A stretch of 64,000 bases of DNA, from contig DAIODP010000001.1 in NCBI GenBank assembly GCA_036746695.1, positions 310,001 through 374,000 on the forward strand. Reading direction: 5' to 3'. The notes below the pieces were generated by a model that was given only the letters and a program-made list of their open reading frames with translations, did not search any database and was not told where the DNA came from. Position numbers and translations under genes: made by a program. The stretch is from UBA3006 sp036746695 (lineage in GTDB: Bacteria; Actinomycetota; Acidimicrobiia; Acidimicrobiales; Ilumatobacteraceae). This document shows positions 35,381-44,261 of this stretch, piece by piece (the stretch's first letter is position 1; each line of letters begins with the position of its first letter).

Positions 35381-37648
35381 ATGGTCGCAAGCGCAGGAAC
35401 CCCAATCGAACTCGTCAACGGCGTGTATCAATCCCTTCCCAGCAATATTGCACTTGGTCGAAAGCGCCTCGGCAGAGACTTGACACTCACCGAAAAGATT
35501 TTGATCAACCACCTCAGCAATCCTGAGATGCAGGATATGGATCGCGGACGAAGCTACGCAGACTTTGCACCAGACCGCGTTGCAATGCAAGATGCGACCG
35601 CACAAATGGCCTTGCTTCAATTTATGACCGCAGGCCTCCCCACTACTTTCGTTCCATCCACCGTGCATTGCGACCACCTCATCCTTGCCAAAGTTGGCGC
35701 ACGAATTGATATGGGTGTCGCCATTAACACCAATAAAGAGGTGTACGACTTTTTACAAAATGTCTGCGCAAAATACGGCATCGGTTTCTGGGGGCCAGGC
35801 AGCGGAATCATTCACCAAGTGGTGCTCGAGCACTACGCGTTTCCCGGCGGAATGATGATTGGCACCGACAGCCACACGCCAAATGCCGGCGGCTTGGGCA
35901 TGGTTGCGATCGGTGTCGGCGGAGCGGACGCCGTGGATGTGATGACAGGCTTCCCTTTCAACGTGCGTTGGCCAAAAGTGATTGGTGTGAAATTGACTGG
36001 CGAACTTTCTGGTTGGTCAAGCCCGAAAGACGTGATTCTCGAAGTTGCGCGAGTGCTCACCGTTGAAGGTGGCACAGGCGCGATCATTGAATACTTTGGC
36101 GAGGGCGCCGACAGCATCTCGGCTACCGGCAAGGCAACCATTTGCAACATGGGTGCCGAGATTGGTGCAACCTGTTCCGTGTTCCCCTACGACTCGCACA
36201 TCGCGCAGTACTTGCAAGCAACAGGGCGCGCCGATATCGCCGCCGCCGCAGACGCTGTTCGCGAACATTTGCGCCCAGACGATGGGGCCCACTACGACAG
36301 CGTGATCGAGATAGATCTCAGCTCACTGAAGCCACTGATTAACGGCCCCCACTCTCCAGACCGAGCGCACAAAATTGGGGACGCAATCGAGCAGGCAGCA
36401 AACGAAAACGGCTGGCCACTCGAGATTTCGTCGGCTCTTATCGGAAGTTGCACCAACTCCTCATATGAAGACATCACCAGAGCGGCATCCGTTGCAAGAC
36501 AGGCAAAGGCACGCGGGCTGAAGAGCAAAGTTGAATTGCTGATCACTCCCGGCTCCGAACAGATTCGCGCCACGATTGAGCGTGATGGTTTGCTTGCCGA
36601 TTTGGAAGCAATTGGCGCAACCGTTCTTGCAAATGCGTGCGGCCCATGCATTGGTCAATGGGAGCGTTCAAAGGAAACAACAGACAAACCGAACACCATC
36701 GTTAACTCGTTCAACCGAAACTTTCCGAAGCGCAACGACGGCTCTGCGAACACCCTCAGTTTCGTTACAAGCCCGGATACCGTTATCGCACTCGCCCTCG
36801 CAGGTCGACTCGACTTCGACCCAACCACCGACACCATCCAGGCACCAGACGGCACCCAAGTAAAACTTGAAGCCCCACACGGCGAGGTGCTTCCCTCCAA
36901 CGGATACGACGCGGGTGACAACACGTTCATCGCGCCACCGACTGACGGTTCATCCATTGCGATAAGCGTCGACCCAACTAGCGATCGCTTGCAATTACTT
37001 CAACCATTCCCTGCCTGGAACGGCAAAGACTTTGTAGATATGCCCGTGCTGATGAAAGCAAAAGGTAAATGCACAACCGATCACATTTCTGCGGCCGGCA
37101 AATGGCTGAAGTATCGCGGTCATCTCGAGAACATCTCGGGCAACTTATTCATTGGTGCAGTAAACGCGTTCACCGATGCAGTTGGCGAAGGACGCGACAT
37201 CATCGATGGACAAACACGTTCATATCCAGACATTGCGAAGGCCTGGGGAAGCAAGAACATTCAATGGACTGCAATCGGTGATCAGAACTACGGCGAGGGT
37301 TCTAGCCGTGAACACGCAGCGATGGAACCACGCTTCCGCGGCGCGGCTGCAATTTTTGCTCGATCATTTGCGCGCATCCACGAGACAAACTTGAAGAAGC
37401 AAGGCGTCGTCCCCCTCACGTTTGCAGACCCCACCACTTACGAAAAGATTGGCGAGCTCGACACAATTTCCGTGCTTGGACTACCTCCCGTTCCTGACAA
37501 ACCTTTGCAGTGCACTATCAACAAACCAAACGGCGAGAAAGTTGCATTTGAGGCACTGCACACCTTTAGCGATGAACAGATTGAGTGGTTTAAGGCAGGC
37601 AGCGCACTCAATATCGTTCGCAAAAAAGTCGAACAGCAAAACAAGTAA
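35381..37648 (+). CDS. acn: Aconitate hydratase
   Basis: A 755-residue 4Fe-4S enzyme of the TCA cycle that converts citrate to isocitrate via cis-aconitate. The length and sequence follow the mitochondrial-type aconitase group rather than the longer AcnA/IRP1 type. Cluster-binding cysteines are in SALIGSCTNSSYEDI and ANACGPCIGQW. The N-terminal VHCDHLI and the C-terminal swivel domain with NYGEGSSREHAA are present. The ATG at 35381 is chosen because AGGAG lies seven bases before it; longer upstream readings would run through the divergent regulator. It is transcribed away from that regulator. Confidence 0.95.
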   Translation: MVASAGTPIELVNGVYQSLPSNIALGRKRLGRDLTLTEKILINHLSNPEMQDMDRGRSYADFAPDRVAMQDATAQMALLQFMTAGLPTTFVPSTVHCDHLILAKVGARIDMGVAINTNKEVYDFLQNVCAKYGIGFWGPGSGIIHQVVLEHYAFPGGMMIGTDSHTPNAGGLGMVAIGVGGADAVDVMTGFPFNVRWPKVIGVKLTGELSGWSSPKDVILEVARVLTVEGGTGAIIEYFGEGADSISATGKATICNMGAEIGATCSVFPYDSHIAQYLQATGRADIAAAADAVREHLRPDDGAHYDSVIEIDLSSLKPLINGPHSPDRAHKIGDAIEQAANENGWPLEISSALIGSCTNSSYEDITRAASVARQAKARGLKSKVELLITPGSEQIRATIERDGLLADLEAIGATVLANACGPCIGQWERSKETTDKPNTIVNSFNRNFPKRNDGSANTLSFVTSPDTVIALALAGRLDFDPTTDTIQAPDGTQVKLEAPHGEVLPSNGYDAGDNTFIAPPTDGSSIAISVDPTSDRLQLLQPFPAWNGKDFVDMPVLMKAKGKCTTDHISAAGKWLKYRGHLENISGNLFIGAVNAFTDAVGEGRDIIDGQTRSYPDIAKAWGSKNIQWTAIGDQNYGEGSSREHAAMEPRFRGAAAIFARSFARIHETNLKKQGVVPLTFADPTTYEKIGELDTISVLGLPPVPDKPLQCTINKPNGEKVAFEALHTFSDEQIEWFKAGSALNIVRKKVEQQNK

Positions 37649-37659
37649 CGCTCTCCGTT

Positions 37660-37923
37660 ATGGCTGATCTTGCCTTAGTCGTCAGCATCATGCTGGGCTA
37701 CACCTTGGTTGCTGGGGCTCTCGCGATATTTGCAATTCGGCGTCCACCCAACGGCTTGTTCACCCGAATGCTGATCATGGTGCTTCTTCTGCCGGCGTTG
37801 TATCTCAGTTTCCGTTTGCTCATCGTTGTTTCGCCGCTATTCATGAAGATTGTGTTCGGCGCAATTGGTGTATCTTGCGTACTCGCGATCCGTAGTTTGA
37901 TTCGCAAACCGCGCCTCGGCTAG
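37660..37923 (+). CDS. Small membrane protein of unknown function
   Basis: An 87-residue ORF with three hydrophobic segments (LALVVSIMLGYTLVAGALAIFA, given as LALVVSIMLGYTLVAGA, then MLIMVLLLPALYLSFRLLIVV and IVFGAIGVSCVLAI). A basic tail (RSLIRKPRLG) would be cytoplasmic. It starts 11 bases after acn on the same strand and overlaps the HAD-acyltransferase gene by four bases tail-to-tail. I recognise no family. Co-transcription with acn is likely, but a functional link is not shown. Confidence 0.6.
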   Translation: MADLALVVSIMLGYTLVAGALAIFAIRRPPNGLFTRMLIMVLLLPALYLSFRLLIVVSPLFMKIVFGAIGVSCVLAIRSLIRKPRLG

Positions 37924-39365
37924 TCGGTACCAGGCCTTCGCTCTGTCTCTGCTCGAGGATCACCCTTGTATCTAGACGGATAGGTGCGGAGCAATTCTTC
38001 GTCTGTCGGCTCGTAGGCAACCCGACCCGCCTCTGGCAAAAGCAAACTAATTTCACTCATAATCCGTGCGGTATTGAAATCAGGATCATCGCTGTCTAAC
38101 TGCAGTGGTTTGCCAACCACCACCTGCACCTCTGGTGGGTTCGTGATCTGCAAAATATTTGGGTAGCGAGCATTTCGCGGCCAAACCTTTTCGGTGCCCC
38201 ACAAACCAATCGGTACGACAGTCGCTTTAGCCATTCGTGCCAACTTTGCCGCACCCCACCTTCCGCGCAACTGAGGATCGAAGAAGGCTGGCCCGCGAGG
38301 AATCGTCCCTTGCGGCATGATTGCCACCATCTCGCCTGAAGAAAGTGCATCTGCTGCATGAGTTAGTGGTTCATCGCTTCCAGAGGCACGATCCACTCGG
38401 ATACCTCCGAGCATTGACGCAAGTTGCCCTATCAGCGGAGCATCAAACACTTCCTTCTTTCCAAGAAACCGAACTGTCCGACCACTCTTGGCAACAGTGA
38501 GCGCCACAGCAAATACATCGAAGTAACTGCGGTGGTTAGCAACAAGCACAACCGGGCCTGATGAAGGAATGTTTTCTACCCCTGTGAAAGAAAACTTGAC
38601 GAACGGAAAGGCCTCGGGTCGTGCGAAGAGCAGACCAACTTTTTGAATGTCCGACGCCTGAAGAGGCGGCTTTGCTGGTGCATCCGGATTATCAAGGCTC
38701 ACGATTGGCCATCTGCGAGCAGCAGCCATCGCTGTAAGTCGTGCGTCTGGGTTCACTACTTGCGGGAAACCAACCGCATTCAAAAGAGGTTCGTCATACA
38801 CGCTGTCGGAATAGGCGTAACTTTCGGATAGTGAAATGTGGTGATGACCGCACCATGTGCGTACCGCAGCCAACTTGCCCGCAGACCAAGTGAACGGGCC
38901 ATCAAGCTCCCCGGTGTATATGCCTTGCGCATCAACCGCGAAACGTGTAGCAACCACGTCATCGAAACCCATTCGACGCGCAAAAGTTGCAATCACGTCA
39001 TGGGGCGTTGTCGTCGCTAAAACAACTTTTCTTCCAGCTTCGCGATGACCAGCAATAACGGATGCGGCAAGCGGCCTTACAAGTTGCAACAAATCGTCGC
39101 ATGCGTTGTGCGCTGCTGCAACAACATCGTGTCGCGCTTTTCCTTTCATCAATGTTGCACCTTGACGGGCAAGCAACATTGAAGGAAGATTTTCTCCAAC
39201 TGCGTTAAATATTCGGTACAGCGCATCTTCACCCGGAAGCCTTGTTGCAGAAACAACCCCTGAGTTGCGCAGTGCGGCGCTGATGATTGGTCCTGATGCA
39301 CCCGACAACAACGTGCGGTCTAAATCAATGAACGCTGCCCCATCCGATGCCGTTGAAGTGCCCAC
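37920..39365 (-). CDS. HAD-IB hydrolase fused to a PlsC-type acyltransferase
   Basis: A 481-residue two-domain protein. Residues 1-220 form a HAD-IB phosphatase: DLDRTLL at 14-20, the helix-capping insert, ATTTPHD for motif II, and SDSVYDEPLL for the metal-binding motif IV. Residues about 250-460 form a 1-acylglycerol-3-phosphate acyltransferase-like domain with NHRSYFD (H-X4-D active site) near 280 and MPQGTIPRG as the substrate-binding block. Fusions of this type suggest a role in membrane-lipid synthesis, possibly removing phosphate and adding acyl chains in sequence. The downstream gene overlaps by four bases tail-to-tail; the 6C-like RNA lies just upstream. Confidence 0.88.
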   Translation of the reverse strand: MGTSTASDGAAFIDLDRTLLSGASGPIISAALRNSGVVSATRLPGEDALYRIFNAVGENLPSMLLARQGATLMKGKARHDVVAAAHNACDDLLQLVRPLAASVIAGHREAGRKVVLATTTPHDVIATFARRMGFDDVVATRFAVDAQGIYTGELDGPFTWSAGKLAAVRTWCGHHHISLSESYAYSDSVYDEPLLNAVGFPQVVNPDARLTAMAAARRWPIVSLDNPDAPAKPPLQASDIQKVGLLFARPEAFPFVKFSFTGVENIPSSGPVVLVANHRSYFDVFAVALTVAKSGRTVRFLGKKEVFDAPLIGQLASMLGGIRVDRASGSDEPLTHAADALSSGEMVAIMPQGTIPRGPAFFDPQLRGRWGAAKLARMAKATVVPIGLWGTEKVWPRNARYPNILQITNPPEVQVVVGKPLQLDSDDPDFNTARIMSEISLLLPEAGRVAYEPTDEELLRTYPSRYKGDPRAETERRPGTD

Positions 39366-39411
39366 ACTGGCAGGCTATTGACTTGGGCTTGACACCACCC
39401 GATAAATGGGA

Positions 39412-39517
39412 AAGGCCCCACATTGCTGCGGGGCCTCTCAACCGAGAATCCGTGTGGCTGGGGGAGCCACTTCGGGATTCTGTCGGGTGAAACCTGGGGG
39501 AGGTCTCACCGCGATAT
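39412..39517 (-). ncRNA. 6C-like small RNA (candidate)
   Basis: On the minus strand this region folds into two stem-loops with C-rich loops. The first is GGTG(AG)ACCT-CCCCC-AGGT..CACC (39510-39486). The second is AGAATCC..GTGGCT-CCCCC-AGCCAC..GGATTCT (39481-39445). They are followed by a terminator hairpin at 39436-39413. This is the layout of the actinobacterial 6C RNA, which has two hairpins whose loops carry runs of cytosines. The gene is upstream of a HAD-IB hydrolase gene; I recall the mycobacterial homologue also lying beside such a gene. The 5' end near 39517 is inferred from the promoter position. Confidence 0.68.
39413..39436 (-). terminator. Terminator of the 6C-like RNA
   Basis: A 7-bp stem AGGCCCC/GGGGCCT with a 10-base loop, followed on the minus strand by TTTCCCATTT. 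It ends the candidate small RNA and separates it from the HAD-acyltransferase gene. Confidence 0.6.
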
Positions 39518-39523
39518 GTAACA

Positions 39524-39553
39524 AGTATGCCCTACCCACGGGTAAGCGCGCAA
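39524..39553 (-). promoter_or_regulatory. Promoter of the 6C-like RNA
   Basis: On the minus strand TTGCGC (39553-39548) is a -35 candidate and CATACT (39529-39524) a -10 candidate, with an 18-base spacer. The implied start is near 39517. This is a sequence-based guess. Confidence 0.4.
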
Positions 39554-39621
39554 GGCGAACGCCGAGATATTGACCATCATTTTTCGTGATAGTCGTCACG
39601 ACGAATGGTTAGGATCTCCCT

Positions 39622-40551
39622 ATGGAAATTCGCCATTTGGCAAGCCTCATCGCCATTTCAGAATACGGCTCGTTTTCCGCCGCTGCGCGAGCGCTCGGCA
39701 CAGTACAGAGCAATGTTTCGGCACACATCTCGCGGCTGGAAAAGGAGCTTGGTGCGAGTTTGATCGATCGGCAGAGCGGCGAACTTACGGAAGATGGCGT
39801 TCTGGTGGTTGAGCGCGCCCGACGAATCATCCATGAACTGCAGGACATTGAAGCCGACATCCACTCCACTGATACCGAAGTAGCAGGTGAAACTCGGCTT
39901 GGCTGCATCGGCACCACCGGCCGCTGGCTGATGCCGCGACTGCTCACCGCGATTCAAAAGGCGCACCCTCAGGTTCGTCCGATTATTCATGAAGGCAGTA
40001 CTTCATCTCTTCTCCCTCGATTGATCGCAGGTGAACTTGATGCGGCAATTGTTCACTTCCCCGTCGACGACCCCGAGTTGCAACTGGTTCCACTATTCAG
40101 CGAAGAACTTGTGTTACTGGTGAACGATAAGCACCCATGGGCGAAGCTTGAAACGATTTCACTTCAAGAACTTGCCACACAGCCGCTCTTACTCGCACCG
40201 CGCAATACTGCACTTCGCCGAATCATCGACCGAGCTGCTGGCGCACACCGAATTGCATTTACTCCTCAGGCAGAAATTGACGGTGTTCGCCTACTTACAT
40301 CGCTTGCCTTCGAAGGTTTCGGTCCAGCGATCGTCCCCGCCACGGCAATTCCTGCATGGATCAAGGGTGATTTCACTCGTGTGTCTATCCCACAGCTACC
40401 CCGCCGTGTTGTCGGTTGGGCATCACGTAAACGACCAGTACCGAACAAGCCCACTCGCGCGGCACTTGAGATCGCAAGGCAGGTTGTTGCCAAAACGGGC
40501 GATCGCCAACCGGGTGTCAACACCTCTTTGAATCCTTCCCCGCTCGTCTAA
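39622..40551 (+). CDS. LysR-family transcriptional regulator
   Basis: A 309-residue regulator. The N-terminal winged helix-turn-helix is typical (HLASLIAISEYGSFSAAARAL, shown as HLASLIAISEYG plus SFSAAARAL; then VQSNVSAHISRLEKELG). The C-terminal periplasmic-binding-like effector domain starts near residue 92 (GETRLGCIGTTGRWLMPRLL). It is divergent from the 6C-like RNA and lies ten bases upstream of the carboxyltransferase gene on the same strand. Self-regulation plus control of the adjacent gene is plausible, but LysR genes more often control a divergent neighbour. The effector is unknown. Confidence 0.87.
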   Translation: MEIRHLASLIAISEYGSFSAAARALGTVQSNVSAHISRLEKELGASLIDRQSGELTEDGVLVVERARRIIHELQDIEADIHSTDTEVAGETRLGCIGTTGRWLMPRLLTAIQKAHPQVRPIIHEGSTSSLLPRLIAGELDAAIVHFPVDDPELQLVPLFSEELVLLVNDKHPWAKLETISLQELATQPLLLAPRNTALRRIIDRAAGAHRIAFTPQAEIDGVRLLTSLAFEGFGPAIVPATAIPAWIKGDFTRVSIPQLPRRVVGWASRKRPVPNKPTRAALEIARQVVAKTGDRQPGVNTSLNPSPLV

Positions 40552-40560
40552 TCTTTAAAC

Positions 40561-41937
40561 GTGTCAAGCGCAACCGATTCTTCGTTTCAAACGGGAGTCC
40601 ATCTACAGCGTTCGGTACAGGGCGCAGCAAAAGCCGAGGTTCGATTTCTTACTTCGTGCGAGCGAACGGTGGTATGGGTAGACATTGATCCCACACACCA
40701 CCGTGGCGCACTTTCGGCCGAAGCATCTGGAGTAATTGCTAACGCCGCCAACACGGCTCTCAACCAACGAATCCCCCTCGTCCTTGCAATGGCATCCTCT
40801 GGTGCCGACATTCTTGGAGGCATCGCAGCACTCCACGGATGGGGCCAGGCTGCGCGGGCAATCGCCCACTGCTCGGGCGTCGTTCCAACTTTCACGGTTG
40901 TCACCGGCCCTGCAGTTTCGGGCCCCGCACTACTCATTGGCTTGAGCGACTTCGTAATTATGACTGCCGATTCGTATGCATTCGTCAGCGGACCGACAAT
41001 GGTCGCTGAATTTACAGGAATCATGATGACCAACGAACAGTTGGGTGGAACTGATGCACACGCTAAGCAAAGCGGTGTGGCGAGCATGGTGGTTGCCGAC
41101 TACGAGTCGGCTGTTTCTGCACTCGAACATCTTTTGACCTACATCCCAAACAATGTTGACGAACTTGCGCCCGCAATTCACACCAACGATGCCTCAGACC
41201 GCCTGGTGCCCGAGGCTGGTGCCGTAATTCCAGACACAGCAACCGGAAGTTACGACGTTCGCAAGGTGATAAAGGCCATTGCAGACGACGGCGAAATGTT
41301 TGAACTTCGTGAGCGTTGGGCCGCCAACGTAATCACCGCTTTCATCACCATTGATGGCGAGTCTGTTGGAGTTGTTGCTAATCAACCGATGATTCTTGCG
41401 GGAACGCTGGATATTCCCGCCTCTCAAAAGGCTGCACGATTTGTGTCATTCTGCGATGCATTCAATATTCCGTTGCTGACACTTGTTGACACACCAGGTT
41501 TCTACCCCGGAAAAGACTTGGAGTGGCGTGGCATGATTCGCCACGGTGGTCAATTGGTGTTTGCCTATGCGCGAGCGACAGTGCCCCGGGTATGCGTAAT
41601 TCTGAGAAAGAGTTACGGCGGCGCCTACATCGTGATGGATTCTAAAAAGATGGGTAACGACCTGTGTCTGGCGTGGCCAACAGCCGAACTAGCCGTGATG
41701 GGTGCCGGGCAAGCGGCAGCCATCTTGCAGCGCAGGGCAACCCCGGAAGAACGCGCCGCCTTCGAAGCCGACTACTCGGAGCGCCTCCTCAACCCCTATG
41801 TGGCCGCAGAGCGTGGCTACGTTGACGCGGTAATTAACCCCGAGGAAACTCGGCGTGAAGTATCGGCGGCCTTAGTCATGCTTCGCGATAAACGCGAGAG
41901 ACTTGCGCCACGCAAGCACGACAACACCCCTCTGTAA
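40561..41937 (+). CDS. Acyl-CoA carboxylase beta-subunit-like carboxyltransferase
   Basis: A 458-residue carboxyl-transferase. The N-terminal half shows a crotonase-like fold (GPAVSGPALLIGLSDFVIM; SGPTMVAEFTG; LGGTDAHAKQSGVA) and the C-terminal half matches (LVDTPGFYPGKDLEW; SYGGAYIVMDSKKMG). It resembles PccB/AccD-type subunits that carry carboxyl groups from biotin to acetyl- or propionyl-CoA, but is somewhat shorter than the usual 510-530 residues. No biotin carboxylase or carrier is nearby, so the partner must lie elsewhere. A GTG at 40561 is the likely start. Confidence 0.85.
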   Translation: MSSATDSSFQTGVHLQRSVQGAAKAEVRFLTSCERTVVWVDIDPTHHRGALSAEASGVIANAANTALNQRIPLVLAMASSGADILGGIAALHGWGQAARAIAHCSGVVPTFTVVTGPAVSGPALLIGLSDFVIMTADSYAFVSGPTMVAEFTGIMMTNEQLGGTDAHAKQSGVASMVVADYESAVSALEHLLTYIPNNVDELAPAIHTNDASDRLVPEAGAVIPDTATGSYDVRKVIKAIADDGEMFELRERWAANVITAFITIDGESVGVVANQPMILAGTLDIPASQKAARFVSFCDAFNIPLLTLVDTPGFYPGKDLEWRGMIRHGGQLVFAYARATVPRVCVILRKSYGGAYIVMDSKKMGNDLCLAWPTAELAVMGAGQAAAILQRRATPEERAAFEADYSERLLNPYVAAERGYVDAVINPEETRREVSAALVMLRDKRERLAPRKHDNTPL

Positions 41938-41950
41938 AGGGCGAAACCCC

Positions 41951-41979
41951 TACACTGTCTGCGGGGAGAGGAAGCTTCC
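41951..41979 (+). promoter_or_regulatory. gltA promoter and palindrome
   Basis: A -10-like TACACT lies at 41951-41956, and a perfect 10-base palindrome GGAAGCTTCC lies at 41970-41979, in the predicted leader. The palindrome could be an operator. The Shine-Dalgarno AAGGGAAT follows at 41992-41999, before the gltA ATG at 42004. Confidence 0.4.
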
Positions 41980-42003
41980 CAAAACATAACGAAGGGAATC
42001 AAG

Positions 42004-43272
42004 ATGGCTGAAACAATCACCATCATCGATGACCGAACAGGCAAAAAAGTGACTGTTCCGGTTACCGACGGCGTCTTTGCATCTGCGGCACTGCGAGAAC
42101 TCGACCCCAACCTACGCATGTACGACCCAGCGTTTTTGTCCACTGCGGCTTGTCAATCGTCGATCACATATCTGGATGGCGAAAAAGGAATTCTCCGATA
42201 CCGCGGCTACCCCATCGAACAGCTGGCTGAAAAATCAACTTTCCTTGAAGTTGCATACCTGCTGCTCAATGGCGAGTTGCCCGACAATGACCAGTTCGCG
42301 AAGTGGGATTACGACGTCACCCACCACACGATGATTCATGAGAACATGCGAAAGCGTTTCGTAGATGGATTTCACTACGACGCTCACCCAATGGGCATGT
42401 TCATCTCGGCAATTGCTGCGCTCGGCACGTTTTACGACGACGCACAGGACGTATTTGATACTGCCAACCTGAACAAGCAAATTTTGCGTCTGGTCGCAAA
42501 AGTACCGACGATCGCTGCGATGACGTATCGCTTCTCATCTGGCCTCCCATTTGTGTTGCCAAACAATTCGATGTCGTATGCCACCAACTTTTTGAACATG
42601 ATGTATCGCATTGGCGACGACTACGAGGTAAACCCCGTCCTGGCTCGCGCAATGGACGTTCTGTTCATCTTGCATGCCGACCACGAGCAAAACTGCGGAA
42701 CAACCGCCATGCGCGTTGTTGCAAGCGCAAACTCCGACCCATACTCGGCAACCGCAGCTGCAGCCGCAGCACTGTATGGCCCATTGCATGGTGGGGCCAA
42801 CGAAGCAGTAGTGCGAATGCTCACCGAGATCGGTGACGTGAAGAACATTCCCGCATTTATCGAAAGCGTTAAGCGCGGCGAAGGACGGTTGATGGGCTTT
42901 GGCCACCGCGTCTACAAAAACTTCGATCCACGCGCCACCATCATCAAGAAGTCGGCGTACGAGGTGTTTGAGGTAACCGGCACCAACCCACTGCTCGAAG
43001 TTGCATTGAAACTAGAAGAAGTTGCACTGAACGACGAGTACTTTGCCTCGCGCAAGTTGTACCCCAACGTGGACTTCTATTCTGGCCTCATCTACCAAGC
43101 CCTTGGTTTCCCCGTCGACATGTTCACTGTCTTGTTCGCCATACCTCGCACGGTTGGCTGGCTGGCACACATGTCTGAACTGTTGCGCGACGACGAACAG
43201 AAGATAAGTCGTCCTCGCCAGTGGTACACGGGTGTCGATGAGCGCAATTACACAGACATCAAAAAGCGCTAA
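42004..43272 (+). CDS. gltA: Citrate synthase
   Basis: A 422-residue type-II citrate synthase that condenses acetyl-CoA and oxaloacetate. Active-site histidines are in LHGGANEAVVRML and MGFGHRVYKNFDPRA, and the aspartate is in VDFYSGLIYQALGFP. An N-terminal beta-rich stretch (ITIIDDRTGKKVTVP) is typical of the hexameric Gram-negative-type enzyme, which is often NADH-sensitive. A clear Shine-Dalgarno precedes the ATG. Its stop overlaps the convergent quinone-oxidoreductase gene by four bases. Confidence 0.96.
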   Translation: MAETITIIDDRTGKKVTVPVTDGVFASAALRELDPNLRMYDPAFLSTAACQSSITYLDGEKGILRYRGYPIEQLAEKSTFLEVAYLLLNGELPDNDQFAKWDYDVTHHTMIHENMRKRFVDGFHYDAHPMGMFISAIAALGTFYDDAQDVFDTANLNKQILRLVAKVPTIAAMTYRFSSGLPFVLPNNSMSYATNFLNMMYRIGDDYEVNPVLARAMDVLFILHADHEQNCGTTAMRVVASANSDPYSATAAAAAALYGPLHGGANEAVVRMLTEIGDVKNIPAFIESVKRGEGRLMGFGHRVYKNFDPRATIIKKSAYEVFEVTGTNPLLEVALKLEEVALNDEYFASRKLYPNVDFYSGLIYQALGFPVDMFTVLFAIPRTVGWLAHMSELLRDDEQKISRPRQWYTGVDERNYTDIKKR

Positions 43273-44261
43273 GCGCCGATATCAATAACAATTTTGCCAA
43301 TGTTGGCGTTTGACTCCATGTACGAGTGTGCCGCGGCAATTTCCGAAAACGGATAGCGCCTATCAATTACCGGCGTTAAGTGCCCCGAATCGAAAAGCGG
43401 AAGCACCTCGCTGGCAAAGCGCTGGCTGATCGCTATTTTTTCTTCGAGCGGACGAGCCCTCAACACGGTGCCGGAGAGCTTTGCTCGCTTCCCAAGCATC
43501 GCGGCCAAATTGAATGGCGTGTTTCCACCGCCCATGACCCCCACTTGCACAATGTGCCCCTTGAGTGCAAGCGACTTCACGTTTCGGTCTAGGTAGTCGC
43601 CGCCAATTACGTCAAGAACAACGTCGACACCTCGCCCACCGGTAGCAATCTGCACTTGCTCCACGAAGTCGGAAGTCAAATAGTCGACTACAACATCTGC
43701 CCCCAATGACTTGACCGCCGCAACCTTCCCCGTTGAACAAGTGGCAATGACGCGAGCACCTAGCGCTTTGCACAACTGCACTGCTGCAGTGCCAACGCCA
43801 GATGCAGCCGCATGCACCAGCGCCCATCGTCCGCTGGTGAGGCCACCCTGCACAACGAGTGCGTCCCATGCAGTGATGAACACTTCCGGAACGGCGGCAG
43901 CATCAGCGAGCGAAACCGAAGCTGGTATGCGCATTGCTTGTCGTTCGTGGATAACAAGTTGCTGCGCGTATGCCCCACCGCTGACGATGCCCATCACTTC
44001 GTCGCCAACTTGCAACGTTCGTACTCGCGTTCCTACCGAACGCACCACACCCGAAAACTCCATACCCGGAACATCAAATTGATCTGGAAACGGATTTGGG
44101 TAGAAACCCATGCGCTGCAGCAAGTCGGCCCGATTGAGGCTGGTTGCACGAACCTCCACTAGTACTTCCTCAGGCCCAGGAGTTGGCGCGGCAATTTCTT
44201 CGAACGTCAGCACCTCGGGGCCACCATGACCCCTTATTACCACCGCACGCATTGTTGACAT
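43269..44261 (-). CDS. Zinc-independent quinone oxidoreductase (MDR superfamily)
   Basis: A 330-residue medium-chain dehydrogenase/reductase. Features are MRAVVIRGHGGPEVL, RATSLNRADLLQRMGFYP (substrate site), the NADPH-binding region HAAASGVGTAAVQLCKALGARVI, and VDVVLDVIGGDYLDRN. The zinc ligands of alcohol dehydrogenases are absent, placing it with quinone oxidoreductase/TP53I3-like enzymes. Its ATG immediately follows the icd stop codon (TAA then ATG on the minus strand), so icd and this gene form an operon. The quinone or enal substrate is uncertain. Confidence 0.88.
   Translation of the reverse strand: MSTMRAVVIRGHGGPEVLTFEEIAAPTPGPEEVLVEVRATSLNRADLLQRMGFYPNPFPDQFDVPGMEFSGVVRSVGTRVRTLQVGDEVMGIVSGGAYAQQLVIHERQAMRIPASVSLADAAAVPEVFITAWDALVVQGGLTSGRWALVHAAASGVGTAAVQLCKALGARVIATCSTGKVAAVKSLGADVVVDYLTSDFVEQVQIATGGRGVDVVLDVIGGDYLDRNVKSLALKGHIVQVGVMGGGNTPFNLAAMLGKRAKLSGTVLRARPLEEKIAISQRFASEVLPLFDSGHLTPVIDRRYPFSEIAAAHSYMESNANIGKIVIDIGA

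Noticed and set aside
41970..41979. GGAAGCTTCC palindrome as a mobile-element end
   Set aside because: A single 10-base palindrome without a partner repeat or transposase; more likely an operator or chance, so kept only as a regulatory note.
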